A DNA stretch of 64,000 nucleotides, taken from positions 1,860,001 through 1,924,000 of the forward strand of contig NC_009523.1 in the NCBI RefSeq assembly GCF_000016665.1, in the 5' to 3' direction. This document shows positions 51,049 to 60,272 of the stretch, in pieces. The stretch comes from Roseiflexus sp. RS-1. Lineage in GTDB: Bacteria; Chloroflexota; Chloroflexia; Chloroflexales; Roseiflexaceae. Numbering within the stretch: position 1 is the stretch's first letter; every line of letters starts with the position of its first letter. The position numbers and the translations under genes are program-made. Below the pieces are notes generated by a model. That model saw nothing but the letters and a program-made list of their open reading frames with translations, was not told where the DNA came from and searched no databases.

Positions 51049-52158
51049 ATGTCTGATACCATTCAGCGAACCTCATTCGCCAAAACGCTGCGTGCGATCT
51101 TTCTCGGCGTCGCGCTGCTGGCGCTCAGCGTTGCCTGCGCTGGCTACCTTCTCCTCAGCGAAATCCGTCGCCCGGCAGGGAATGATGCAACGCCGGTCGA
51201 ATTCATTGTTGAACCGGGTGATAGCGCCAGTGTCATCGCTACCCGCCTTGGAACGGCAAACCTGATTCGCCAACCGCTGCTGTTTACCCTTCTGGTGCGT
51301 ATGCAAGGTCTCGACAGCGAATTACAGGCCGGTCGCTATCTGCTGCGTGCCAACATGACCATGAGCGAAATCATCGCAGCCTTGCAAAACAGTCGGGTTG
51401 AAGAAGTGCAGGTGACGATCATCGAAGGCTCGCGGCTCGAAGAAATCGCCGAGCAGATCGCCGCAGCCGGGCTGGTCAATGTGACCGAGCAGGCATTTCT
51501 GCGCACGGCGCGCAACGGTGCAGCGTTTCAACCGCAGCACTTCTACCTCAACAGCCTCCCGCCCGGCGCAAGCCTGGAAGGGTATCTGTTTCCCGATACC
51601 TATCGCTTCGCGGTGACTGCCACGGTCACCGAGGTGATCGAAATCATGCTCGACCGCTTTGATGAGCAGTACGCAACATTCGAACGCGAGGTGACGGTGA
51701 AGGGCGCTACGGTTCACGATATTGTGACCATGGCGTCGATTGTGCAGCGTGAGGCGGCGCGTGAAGATGAGATGCCCAAAATCGCCGCTGTGTTCTGGAA
51801 TCGCCTCAAGCCGGAACATCTTGCCGAAACGGGGGGCGGCAAACTGGGCGCCGACCCAACCGTGCAGTACATTCTGGGGCAGCGCGGCAACTGGTGGCCC
51901 CGTCTCGATTCGCTCAGTATCGATGAAATCAACGGTATTGCCAGCCCGTACAACACACGTGTCAATCCAGGGTTGCCGCCCGGACCGATCGCCAGTCCGG
52001 GGCTTGCGGCGCTACGCGCTGCTGCCAGACCCGACACATCGGCGCCATACCTCTACTTTGTCGCTTCCTGCACCACGCCCGGCGCACACAATTTTGCCGT
52101 TACGTTTGAGGAGTTTCAGCGCTTCGAGCGGGAGTACCTGACATGTCCGTCGCGTTAG
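51049..52158 (+). CDS. mltG: Endolytic murein transglycosylase MltG
   Basis: 369 residues, single N-terminal membrane helix (IFLGVALLALSVACAGYLLL). A LysM-like domain (EFIVEPGDSASVIATRLGTANLI) and the YceG catalytic domain follow, with catalytic Glu in MASIVQREAAREDEMPKIAAVFWNRL, then LGADPTVQYILG, and SPYNTRVNPGLPPGPIASPG. It cuts nascent glycan chains. It overlaps aroE by 16 bp, as often seen in bacteria where mltG precedes housekeeping genes. Confidence 0.95.
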   Translation: MSDTIQRTSFAKTLRAIFLGVALLALSVACAGYLLLSEIRRPAGNDATPVEFIVEPGDSASVIATRLGTANLIRQPLLFTLLVRMQGLDSELQAGRYLLRANMTMSEIIAALQNSRVEEVQVTIIEGSRLEEIAEQIAAAGLVNVTEQAFLRTARNGAAFQPQHFYLNSLPPGASLEGYLFPDTYRFAVTATVTEVIEIMLDRFDEQYATFEREVTVKGATVHDIVTMASIVQREAAREDEMPKIAAVFWNRLKPEHLAETGGGKLGADPTVQYILGQRGNWWPRLDSLSIDEINGIASPYNTRVNPGLPPGPIASPGLAALRAAARPDTSAPYLYFVASCTTPGAHNFAVTFEEFQRFEREYLTCPSR

Positions 52159-52994
52159 CCGGGGTCATCGGTGATCCGGTCGATCACAGTCTGTCACCCT
52201 TCCTGCATAATGCCGCATTTGAGCATCTCGGGATCGTCGCGCGCTATGAACGGTGGCGCACCAGCAGCGCCGAACTGCCGCAGCGGATCGCATCGCTGCG
52301 GGCGCCACATATTCTGGGCGCAAATGTTACGCTGCCGCACAAAATAGCCGTCATTCCGCTGCTCGACCGGCTCGATCCGCAGGCGGAACAGATCGGCGCC
52401 GTCAATACCATCGTGCGCCTCCCGGACGGGCAACTCGAAGGGTGCAACACCGATGCCCCCGCCACTATTGCGACTCTGCGCGAGGATGCCGGTTTCGACC
52501 CGACGGGAAAACGCATCGTTCTGCTTGGCGCAAGTGGCGCCGCGCGCGCCGCAGCATGTGCGCTCATTGCAGCGCAGGCGACGGCGTTGACGGTCATCAA
52601 CCGCACCCTGGAACGCGCTGAGGAATTGCTGGCAGATGTGCTTGCCAACAGTGATGCTGATCCCTATCTGCGCGCACTTACGCCCGATGATCCTGATGTG
52701 CCCGAAGCGATTGCGTCTGCCGATCTGATCATCAACGCAACATCGCTCGGCTGGCATGCCGACGAAACCCCGCTGCCGGGGCATCTGATTCCCGCAACGG
52801 CGCTGGTGTTCGATATGGTCTATCGCCCGACCCGTCTGCTCCGCGAAGCGGCGCAGGCAGGCGCGGCAACCCTCGATGGACGCGGGATGCTGGTGCGGCA
52901 GGCGGCGCTGTCGTTCGAGCGCTGGACCGGCGTCTCCGCACCGCTCGATGTGATGTTCGCTGCATTCGACCGGGCAGGCGCTCGTTCTGCATAG
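52143..52994 (+). CDS. aroE: Shikimate dehydrogenase
   Basis: 283 residues, NADPH-dependent step of aromatic amino acid synthesis. VIGDPVDHSLSPFLHNAAF binds shikimate, Lys in NVTLPHKIAVIPLLD is catalytic, the cofactor loop is LLGASGAARAAACAL followed by INRTLERAEELLA, and the end has VFDMVYRPTRLLREA and DGRGMLVRQAALSFERWTG. Overlaps the mltG end. Confidence 0.95.
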   Translation: MSVALAGVIGDPVDHSLSPFLHNAAFEHLGIVARYERWRTSSAELPQRIASLRAPHILGANVTLPHKIAVIPLLDRLDPQAEQIGAVNTIVRLPDGQLEGCNTDAPATIATLREDAGFDPTGKRIVLLGASGAARAAACALIAAQATALTVINRTLERAEELLADVLANSDADPYLRALTPDDPDVPEAIASADLIINATSLGWHADETPLPGHLIPATALVFDMVYRPTRLLREAAQAGAATLDGRGMLVRQAALSFERWTGVSAPLDVMFAAFDRAGARSA

Positions 52995-53005
52995 GTGCTA
53001 TCGGT

Positions 53006-53770
53006 GTGGATATCGTTCTTGTGGCGCTGACCGGGCTGCTGCTTGGCGCAGGCCTGAACCTGATCATCATCCGCCTGCCGCGTGAGCAGGGATTCGGTGG
53101 ATGGCCACGCTGCACCCGCTGTGGTCAACGCCTGGCGTGGTGGCAGGCGCTGCCGCTGCTCGGTTGGGTCATCCAGGGCGGGCGCGCCAGGTGCTGCGGT
53201 CGTCGCCTCGATGGGGTGTATCCAATTGTCGATCTGATCACGACTGCGACCCTGCTTCTGCTCTACCTCCGGTATCACGTGAGTATCAGTCTCGTCTACG
53301 CCGCCGTTGTCGCTGCGGTTCTGATCATCACTGGCGCCATCGACTGGCAGCATCGCCTGATCTACACGTTGCCAACCCTCGGCGCCACGCTGGCGTCAGT
53401 CGTTGCGTCTTTTGCTGTTCCTTCTCACAGCCTGCTGAACGCACTGGCAGGGTTGTTCGTTGCAGGTGTCTTATTTGTCATCTTCTACGTCCTGGCGAAG
53501 ATCCTGTTTCCATCGCATCGGGCGCCGTTTGGATTGGGGGACGTCTATCTCGGCATGTTCATCGGTGCAGCGCTCGGACTGACCAACCTGCCCGGCGCGC
53601 TGCTCTACGGCATGCTGCTGGCAGGCGTCTTTTCGGCGATCCTGGTGGTGTTGCGCCGTGCTGGAAAACGTGATACGCCACAGTACATTTCCTATGGCAC
53701 ATTTCTGTGCATTGGCGCCTTGATCTACCTGCTGATCTGGGGGCTTGCCGGTCCGCGCCCGTTCTCGTAA
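53006..53770 (+). CDS. Prepilin peptidase (A24 family) with altered zinc-type cysteine set
   Basis: 254 residues, polytopic. A GTG start at 53006 opens MDIVLVALTGLLLGAGLN. The two catalytic aspartates are in GAIDWQHR and the GxGD-type FGLGDVYLG. The N-terminal cytoplasmic methylase-like loop has CTRCGQRLAWWQALPLLGW but the second cysteine pair, normally C-x-x-C, reads ARCCG: one cysteine is Ala and the neighbouring position is Cys. It processes type IV pilin-like signal peptides; pilins are not in the window. Confidence 0.9.
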   Translation: MDIVLVALTGLLLGAGLNLIIIRLPREQGFGGWPRCTRCGQRLAWWQALPLLGWVIQGGRARCCGRRLDGVYPIVDLITTATLLLLYLRYHVSISLVYAAVVAAVLIITGAIDWQHRLIYTLPTLGATLASVVASFAVPSHSLLNALAGLFVAGVLFVIFYVLAKILFPSHRAPFGLGDVYLGMFIGAALGLTNLPGALLYGMLLAGVFSAILVVLRRAGKRDTPQYISYGTFLCIGALIYLLIWGLAGPRPFS

Positions 53771-53889
53771 AGAAATTGTTGCTAAGTCTCAAAGCTCATT
53801 TCTGTGAATAAATCGTCATTCTACGTAGGTGAGTCGTATGGTAATATAAGCGAAGCGTTATCCTGCGAAATTAGAGAAAACCATACGCC

Positions 53890-56800
53890 ATGCAACGACG
53901 GCTTACGGCGTTCATTGCCATGTGGGGCATCGTCCTGTCTGCGATGCTTCCCTGGTGGACTGTGTATGCTGATGAAACAGAACCTTTTCGCACTGATCCT
54001 TCGGGCAGTATGCTACCGCCGCCGGGCTATGCCGATCTGCGCCAACCGCTGACGGTTATGCTCGAGTTGGGGGACAGTGGGGCGGCGTTGCCAGCAGAGA
54101 TGATGGCGCCGCAAAGCGCCCCCCTTGATCCCGTCGAAATACGACGCCTGCTTGAAGCAGCGAATATTCCCGTCCTGTTTCAGACGCACACTGCCTATAA
54201 TGGCATCGCTGTGATCGCCACGCCGGATCAACTCCGTCTGCTGCGCGCCATCCCTGGCGTGGTCGATATCCACGTTGTCGCGCCGAAGGCGCGTTCGAGC
54301 ACTCGCGCTGTTTCATTCATCGGCGCGCCGCAGTTCTGGAGCGCCACCGGGCATTTGACCGGCAATGGCGTGCGGATCGGCATTATCGATAGCGGCATCG
54401 ATTATACCCACGCCACCTTTGGCGGACCCGGCACGCCGGATGCGTTCCGCAGCAACGATCCGACGATCATTGAAGCCGGAACATTCCCAACCGAAAAGAT
54501 TATCGCCGGCTACGATTTTGTCGGCGACGCCTATGATGCATCAGGACGAATCGGCTCGCCGATTCCCAATCCCGACCCCGATCCGCTCGATTGCGCTGGC
54601 GATGGCGCCGATGCTGTGCGACGCATCAGTGGCGGGCATGGCACCCACGTTGCCAGCATTGCTGCCGGTTATGGCGTCGATGCCGCCGGGCGCACGTACC
54701 GCGGTCTCTATTCGGGAAGCGTCTCGTATGCGGATTTCCTGGTTGCCCCCGGTGTTGCGCCTGGCGCTTCGCTGGTGGCGCTGAAGGTCTTTGGCTGTCG
54801 CGGCACGACAACGTTTCTGACGCGCGCTATCGATTATGCGATTGATCCGAACGGCGATGGCAACACCGATGATCGTCTGGTCGATGTGCTGAATATCTCG
54901 CTGGGTTCGCCGTTTGGCGGTGAGAATGACCCGGATGTGGTGGCGATCAATCGAGCAGTGGATGCTGGCGTGGTTGTGGTTGTCGCTGCCGGTGATACGG
55001 GTGGCACGTTCTACGCCATCAATTCTCCGTCGTCCGCCGGTAAAGCGATTGCAGTCGGTGCATCGGTCGATGCGGGACGCGACCCGTCGTTGTCGCCCGA
55101 TTCGCTCGATCTGCTGACCTCGCGCGGACCGCAGCGCTCCAGGCAGTTGAAGCCCGATCTGGTCGCGCCTGGTGTGGCGCTTCGCTCTGCCGCAGCCGGT
55201 TCGGGCATCGGCGCGCTGGCGCTCAGCGGAACCTCGATCGCCACGCCGCAGGTTGCAGGTGCGGCTGCGTTGCTGCGTCAACTTCGTCCGTCGTGGTCAC
55301 CGGCGCAGATCAAGGTGGCGCTTATGAATGCCGCTGTGCCAACCCGCGACGCTGCCGGAAATCTCTACCCGCCGTCGCTGGCAGGCGCCGGCAGACTGGA
55401 CGCTTCCAGACTGTTTGCCTGGGACCTGCTGGCGTTCGATGCCGAAGACCCCGCAGCGGTCAGTCTGTCCTTTGGTGCGCCCTGGATCAGTCGCTCCCGG
55501 TCGTTTCAGAAAACGTTGCGCATCACGAATGCTGGTCACTTCACGCGCACGTTGCGACTCGCGCCGGTGCTCGCTGCTGATGAACCGGGCGTTCAGGTTG
55601 AAGTGTCGCCGGGTCCATACGAGTTGGGCGCAGGACAAACGCTCGATCTGCCGGTGAATGTGAGCGTACAACCAGAAACGCTCGATTTCACTCCCGATGC
55701 GACCACGCCGCTCCTTCAGGCAGGTGTTCCGCCGACCTTCGCGCGCTACTATATGGCGGAGCATAGCGGTGTCATCGAGGTGCGTAGCACTCTGGGGGCG
55801 CGCATACGCGCAGCACATGCCGGCGATTTTGATCGGGTGACGGTCTATGTCGGCGATCAACTGCTCGAAGAGTCGATCAGACCGGCAAGGGTCGGCAGAT
55901 ACATTCCATTCCGCCCCGGTCGCCAGCAGGTGCGCGTTTTGCCGCCAGGTGCGCCGCCAACCACTCCGCCGCTGGTTGCAGCCGAGTTCGATGTGGTTGA
56001 TGGCCGCGACTATACCATTGTTGTGTATGGTTCGTGGAGTCGCCCGCAACTTGCCCTGGTCGATGAGATTCCTGAACCTTCGCTGCCGCGTGATCAGATC
56101 ATGATCCATGTGTTCAATGGCGATCCGTTGCGTGACGGCTCGGCGGTCGATGTGTATCTCGATAATGTGTTGCTGGCGGCAAATCTGCCGGTCGGCGCCG
56201 CCAGTGCGTTCAGCGTAACCACGCCTGGTGCACACAAGGTGCGCTTCTTCCGCGCTGGAAGTTCACCCGCCACCTCCTCGTCGGCTGCCAGCAAAGAGTT
56301 CGTCGCCGGTTCCGGTGAGGTCATTCTGGTCGTCGGTGGCGGAAATAGCTCCTGGTCGCTTCGCGGTTTCACGGGTCGCGGGCGGTTGATCAATGAGCAG
56401 ACGACGCGCGTCCCCTTTCAGATTGTCCCGAAATCCGCTGCGGAGAGCGCAGCGACGGCGACAGAACAGATTGTGCCGGACGCTGTGCCATCATTCACGA
56501 TCACACTGCGCAACAGTGGCGCGCGCAATCAACTCACGTCGCCGCGCGGCGCACAAACGCCGCTGGTCAGCGCCTACGAACTCGCTCCCGAAGGGCGCAG
56601 CCCGGAGATTGCCGGGTTGAACCCTGCCCTGCGTCCTGCCGATATCCGGTATGTCGGCGTTACCAGCAGTTATCCCGAACGCGGTTGGGAGGGCAACAAT
56701 ACGGTCATCTTCTTCGGCATGGCCGGGTATGCGGCATGGGCGACACCCAACGAAGTGCAGTACCGCGTCTATATCAGCACCACCGGTCCCGGCGGTTCAG

Positions 56801-57465
56801 GTTCGCCTGACGACATTCCTGAGTTTATGCTGGTCAACACCAGTATCGGCGCCATTCTACCCATCCCCGGCGGCGGGGGCGCGACGCGCCCGGATGATAC
56901 GTTCCGGTCGATCCTATACCGGATTCAACCGGATGGGACGCTGCAACTATTGCGGATTGCCGATTGGAACTTCGTTCCGCCACCTACGGCATCGCCGTTC
57001 CTCGACAGCGCCCCGTTCGAGACCTCGGTGCTGGCGCTGGTGACCACGGCGGGATTCCTGGGCCTGTCACCCGCTGCGCCGGTCTTCTCCTACTATGTCG
57101 AAACGTATGCGCGCGATGCGGGCGGGTTCACCGAACGGGTCGATCGCGTGCCGCCCAGCGGCGTCATCACCTACGATCTTCGCTCAGCTGCCGTAGCGCC
57201 GCTCAACACCTCACCCGCAACCGGCGTCGTCCGATCCGGCTTGCCAACCCCCTTCTTCTTTGGCATTGACGGCGCGCAGATCGCTGGAACGGTCAATCAG
57301 GACGTGCTGGCAGTACGGCGCACACAGGATGTGCTCCTGCTCCACCACCACAATGCCATCAGCGCGCAGGCGGAAGTGGTCACGTTGCAGAGCAGTCGAT
57401 CAGCACCTACGACAACACCTCCAGGCGGGTATCGGGTCTATCTGCCGATCATCACAACACCGTAG
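53890..57465 (+). CDS. Large secreted subtilisin-like serine protease (S8) with two DUF4397 domains
   Basis: 1191 residues with a signal peptide (FIAMWGIVLSAMLPWWTVYA). An inhibitor-like propeptide part contains NIPVLFQTHTAYNGIAVIA. Catalytic Asp is in RIGIIDSGIDYTHATFGG, His in GGHGTHVASIAAGYG, and Ser in ALSGTSIATPQVAGAAALL; a PA-like insertion lies between His and Ser. After about residue 500 come a beta-sandwich (TLRITNAGHFTRTLRLAP), then two DUF4397-type units (FDRVTVYVGDQLLEESIRPA and IHVFNGDPLRDGSAVDVYLD), further beta domains, and a C-terminus ending YRVYLPIITTP. The last motif also appears near the N-terminus of the expansin. Start 53890 has only a weak ribosome site. Confidence 0.92.
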   Translation: MQRRLTAFIAMWGIVLSAMLPWWTVYADETEPFRTDPSGSMLPPPGYADLRQPLTVMLELGDSGAALPAEMMAPQSAPLDPVEIRRLLEAANIPVLFQTHTAYNGIAVIATPDQLRLLRAIPGVVDIHVVAPKARSSTRAVSFIGAPQFWSATGHLTGNGVRIGIIDSGIDYTHATFGGPGTPDAFRSNDPTIIEAGTFPTEKIIAGYDFVGDAYDASGRIGSPIPNPDPDPLDCAGDGADAVRRISGGHGTHVASIAAGYGVDAAGRTYRGLYSGSVSYADFLVAPGVAPGASLVALKVFGCRGTTTFLTRAIDYAIDPNGDGNTDDRLVDVLNISLGSPFGGENDPDVVAINRAVDAGVVVVVAAGDTGGTFYAINSPSSAGKAIAVGASVDAGRDPSLSPDSLDLLTSRGPQRSRQLKPDLVAPGVALRSAAAGSGIGALALSGTSIATPQVAGAAALLRQLRPSWSPAQIKVALMNAAVPTRDAAGNLYPPSLAGAGRLDASRLFAWDLLAFDAEDPAAVSLSFGAPWISRSRSFQKTLRITNAGHFTRTLRLAPVLAADEPGVQVEVSPGPYELGAGQTLDLPVNVSVQPETLDFTPDATTPLLQAGVPPTFARYYMAEHSGVIEVRSTLGARIRAAHAGDFDRVTVYVGDQLLEESIRPARVGRYIPFRPGRQQVRVLPPGAPPTTPPLVAAEFDVVDGRDYTIVVYGSWSRPQLALVDEIPEPSLPRDQIMIHVFNGDPLRDGSAVDVYLDNVLLAANLPVGAASAFSVTTPGAHKVRFFRAGSSPATSSSAASKEFVAGSGEVILVVGGGNSSWSLRGFTGRGRLINEQTTRVPFQIVPKSAAESAATATEQIVPDAVPSFTITLRNSGARNQLTSPRGAQTPLVSAYELAPEGRSPEIAGLNPALRPADIRYVGVTSSYPERGWEGNNTVIFFGMAGYAAWATPNEVQYRVYISTTGPGGSGSPDDIPEFMLVNTSIGAILPIPGGGGATRPDDTFRSILYRIQPDGTLQLLRIADWNFVPPPTASPFLDSAPFETSVLALVTTAGFLGLSPAAPVFSYYVETYARDAGGFTERVDRVPPSGVITYDLRSAAVAPLNTSPATGVVRSGLPTPFFFGIDGAQIAGTVNQDVLAVRRTQDVLLLHHHNAISAQAEVVTLQSSRSAPTTTPPGGYRVYLPIITTP

Positions 57466-57507
57466 CAGCAGGCGTCGGTGACAGAAGGGCGTACTGTTCC
57501 GCGCAAC

Positions 57508-57556
57508 GGGAGGGGAGAGGTTGTCTTCCAACAACAAGGAACGCCTCTCCCTTTCC
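57508..57556. terminator. Hairpin between convergent genes
   Basis: GGGAGAGG-type arms (57512-57520 and 57543-57553) around TTGTCTTCCAACAACAAGGAAC, then CTTTCCT. It lies between the subtilase stop and the stop of the minus-strand cassette and could serve either side; the T-run is poor. Confidence 0.5.
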
Positions 57557-57588
57557 TGGCTACCGGGTTATCTCAGCTTTCAACCCCC

Positions 57589-58884
57589 TTAGGGCGTGAC
57601 GCGCAGCGGAGGTCCTGATACGGCGGTCAGGATGCGCATCTCAGGGATGAGCGCTGCAAGAACAAGTTGATAATGCCCCACCTCCGGCAGGTCAGAATCC
57701 AGGGTGAATGGCGCCTCGGTTGCACCTGCTGCAAGTGATACACCGGCAGTGTTCAGAATGTGGGTTTCGTGGCTGTCGAGATTGTATGCCAGCAGGAACA
57801 GATGAGCGGAGACTCCCGCTGTGACGGTATCCACTCCCTCGATGCGCACTGTGGCATTGGCGCTCAATCGGTATGCGTTGCGCTTGCCGGGTTGCGCCCG
57901 AATGAGTTCGATCAGCGGGTTGTCGATGTGCAGGGCAATGTTTGATGACGTCGTGTCTGCTGGTGCGACAGCCTCCATGAAGAAACGCGCAACGCGCTGG
58001 TCGTTCCACTCCGGCGGGATCTCGCCAGCAGTGGTGAGGTGTGCATCCCGCACCTCACCTTCCTCGTCGAGCAGGATGGCGGCAAAGAGGATCGATGGTT
58101 CTTCGGACACCATGTCTTCACGCTCCTTTGTTTCGGGTGCTGGTTGCGATTCTGCGCGGCTGGACAGCGCCAGGTCGCGTGCACGTTCAATCCAGCCCAT
58201 CCGCACGATCTGCTCTGCCGATCGTCCGGTATGCCGTGCAAGCTCTGCCGGTGTGCACGCTGCCACTGCCGCGAACGTGGAGATGCCAGCGGCATGCAGG
58301 CGGCGCGCAATCGCAGGACCAATGCCGGGGATCTGCTGGAGATCATCCTGGTGAAATCGTTCGGCAGCGGGTTCCACCGGTTCCGCAGCGGGCGGAACAG
58401 CGGTTTCGAGCGAGGGCGCAGCAGGCAGGATAGCCGACACGGACGGTTCCGCAGCGGACGGAACAGTGGTTTCGAGCGAGGGCGCAGCGGGCGGGAGCGC
58501 CGCCTCGGACGGGGGCGCAACGGGCGGGAGAGGGGTTTCGGGTGAGGGTGCAGCGGACGGGTGCGCAACGGCAGCAGCAACAGCGCTGGATTCGGGCAGC
58601 GCCAGAGCGGTGTCCGCAGAAACAGGACTGCCCAGCGATTGACGTAACCGTTCGAGGAACCACTCGATGATCGCCTCGTCTGGCAGCCCCGTCCAGACCC
58701 TTTCCTGGTCGTGCTCTTCGTGGTAGGCGCGGGTGCGCCAGATGAGCCGCCCCTCTTCCACCAGACGCGACTCAATGGCGATGCGAAACGCTGCCCGCTC
58801 CTCCCACCCGGCATCGACGCTGCGGACCTCGCTTTCTCCATCGGGCGGATCGCGGTCGAACGACAGTCTCTCATGCGCTGCCAT
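57589..58884 (-). CDS. Helix-hairpin-helix protein, last gene of the protease cassette
   Basis: 431 residues, no signal peptide. The N-terminal about 90 residues form an alpha/beta segment (WEERAAFRIAIESRLVEEGRLIWRTRAYHEEHDQERVW). A long Pro/Ala/Glu linker of near-repeats (APSLETAVPPAAEP) follows to about residue 175, then a helix-hairpin-helix of the DUF4332/radC type (DDLQQIPGIGPAIARRLHAAGISTFAAVAACTPAELARHTG). The C-terminal about 170 residues are a beta-rich domain I do not recognise (SILFAAILLDEEGEVRDAHLT to PPLRVTP). HHH domains of this kind bind DNA or act as protein adaptors. Probable operon with the three genes upstream. Confidence 0.8.
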   Translation of the reverse strand: MAAHERLSFDRDPPDGESEVRSVDAGWEERAAFRIAIESRLVEEGRLIWRTRAYHEEHDQERVWTGLPDEAIIEWFLERLRQSLGSPVSADTALALPESSAVAAAVAHPSAAPSPETPLPPVAPPSEAALPPAAPSLETTVPSAAEPSVSAILPAAPSLETAVPPAAEPVEPAAERFHQDDLQQIPGIGPAIARRLHAAGISTFAAVAACTPAELARHTGRSAEQIVRMGWIERARDLALSSRAESQPAPETKEREDMVSEEPSILFAAILLDEEGEVRDAHLTTAGEIPPEWNDQRVARFFMEAVAPADTTSSNIALHIDNPLIELIRAQPGKRNAYRLSANATVRIEGVDTVTAGVSAHLFLLAYNLDSHETHILNTAGVSLAAGATEAPFTLDSDLPEVGHYQLVLAALIPEMRILTAVSGPPLRVTP

Positions 58885-58899
58885 AGAACGTGCCCTCGT

Positions 58900-59139
58900 T
58901 CATTGCAGATGATAATCGCCACGCACGACGCCTACCGGAATGCCCTCAACCTCCTTCGGAACGACCAGATCGGTCGGTGTGCCACGGACGTGGACACGCA
59001 CGCCGATCACCCCGGCTTGCGGCGGATCGAGCAGACCGATATCGATGTTGGTGACAGCCGGATGCGTACCGAGGCGCGCGATCAGTTGATCACGCGCTCG
59101 CCGCGCCTTTCGCCACCAGGCTGCCGATTGCGAACTCAT
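58900..59139 (-). CDS. Small protein coupled to the trypsin-like protease
   Basis: 79 residues, beginning MSSQSAAWWRKARRARDQLIARLG and continuing with a beta segment GVIGVRVHVRGTPTDLVVPKEVEGIPVGVVRGDY. The C-terminal part resembles the small alpha/beta domain often found beside cytoplasmic trypsin-fold proteases of the Nal1-like group, where it may be a propeptide-like or regulatory module. It overlaps the protease stop as ATGA, so translation is coupled. 15 bases follow to the next gene. Confidence 0.75.
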   Translation of the reverse strand: MSSQSAAWWRKARRARDQLIARLGTHPAVTNIDIGLLDPPQAGVIGVRVHVRGTPTDLVVPKEVEGIPVGVVRGDYHLQ

Positions 59140-60197
59140 CGCGCCAGAGTCTCCGCCATTTCGCGCTCAACGGTGCGCCACGCTTCGCGCACCACCGCTT
59201 CAGGACGCCGACGATCGACCATCGGCGGTCGCTCAGTCACAAGTTCAACATCAAGCGCGTCGAGAACTACGACCATCTCAATCGCCAGCGCCTGTTCCGG
59301 ATCATCGCTGCCGGCAAAGTGCAACCCGACTGCTGCGTGCGTTTCGGCATCGAGCCACCACGACCCCGAATCGCCCCCCGCGCTGACTTCGCGCTTTCCG
59401 GGGACAGGAACGATGGTCATGACGTGCTGAATGGTGCGCTGCATAGAACCATACCATAGCCGCGCCTGTCCTTCAACTCCGGTAATGATCCCTTCGGTTA
59501 CGCCGGTGGTTCGTCCAGATTTGGTGACACGCATGCCGAGGCGCGGCAACGCCACGCCGGTGATCGGTCCGATGTTCAACTGGTCGTTGATCAATGGGCG
59601 ATCACCGGTCAGGGTCGCAACCGCAGCGTCGATATTCTGCCGCATAGCGTGTCGTGTGGTGGTAGCGACAACGTCATACGGCATACCGCCATCGAGTCGT
59701 CCCGGCTGGCAGATTGGCAACCCGGCGGCGACCCAGCGTTCGGCAGCCAGCACGTGCCAGTTACTCAAGATCATCAGATCGCCGGTTGTACGATCCCGCA
59801 CCAGACCGCCGAGCGTGCCAGCGCTGAAGTCGCGCGCGACTGAAACGCTGATCCCGCCGCGCATTGTGGCAAAGCGTGATCGCGGACTGCCGACAGGCGG
59901 CTGCCAGGGGCGCCACCAGGACCAGACGTGCGGCACATAGGCGCCTTCAATCACATCGGTGACAAATTCGCCGATCTGTCGCGGCACTGCTTCGATGCCG
60001 GCGCGTTCGAGTTGAGCGCGGGACAGTTTTCGCGGGACGTGAAAGCGGATCGTCGGGCGTTCATCGGCGGCTTCGGCGCGGATCGGAATGCCGAAATCGA
60101 CCATATTGACACGATAGGCAGGGTTGTAAAGAAACGCTGGCGCCAGTCGGCGCACCATGAGTCGCGCTCGCGCAGCGCGCAGGCGTTCGTCGTCCAT
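59136..60197 (-). CDS. Cytoplasmic trypsin-fold (S1-like, Nal1-type) serine protease
   Basis: About 353 residues, no signal peptide. The triad is visible: His in ILSNWHVLA, Asp in NIDAAVATL, Ser in SAGGDSGSWWLD. The N-terminal about 110 residues (DDERLRAARARLMVRRLAPAFL, IRFHVPRKLSRAQLERAG) precede the protease domain and include PTIRFHVPRKLS, similar in kind to the neighbouring small protein. The start at 60197 has AAGGGGG at good spacing. Chymotrypsin-fold proteases without export signals are rare in bacteria and often act in regulated complexes. Its target is unknown. Confidence 0.85.
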   Translation of the reverse strand: MDDERLRAARARLMVRRLAPAFLYNPAYRVNMVDFGIPIRAEAADERPTIRFHVPRKLSRAQLERAGIEAVPRQIGEFVTDVIEGAYVPHVWSWWRPWQPPVGSPRSRFATMRGGISVSVARDFSAGTLGGLVRDRTTGDLMILSNWHVLAAERWVAAGLPICQPGRLDGGMPYDVVATTTRHAMRQNIDAAVATLTGDRPLINDQLNIGPITGVALPRLGMRVTKSGRTTGVTEGIITGVEGQARLWYGSMQRTIQHVMTIVPVPGKREVSAGGDSGSWWLDAETHAAVGLHFAGSDDPEQALAIEMVVVLDALDVELVTERPPMVDRRRPEAVVREAWRTVEREMAETLAR

Positions 60198-60272
60198 AAA
60201 AGCCCCCTTCAATCGGGAAGGTAGAGACGTTGCAACGCAACGTCTCTACGATACCGTCGTTACGCCTGCGCC

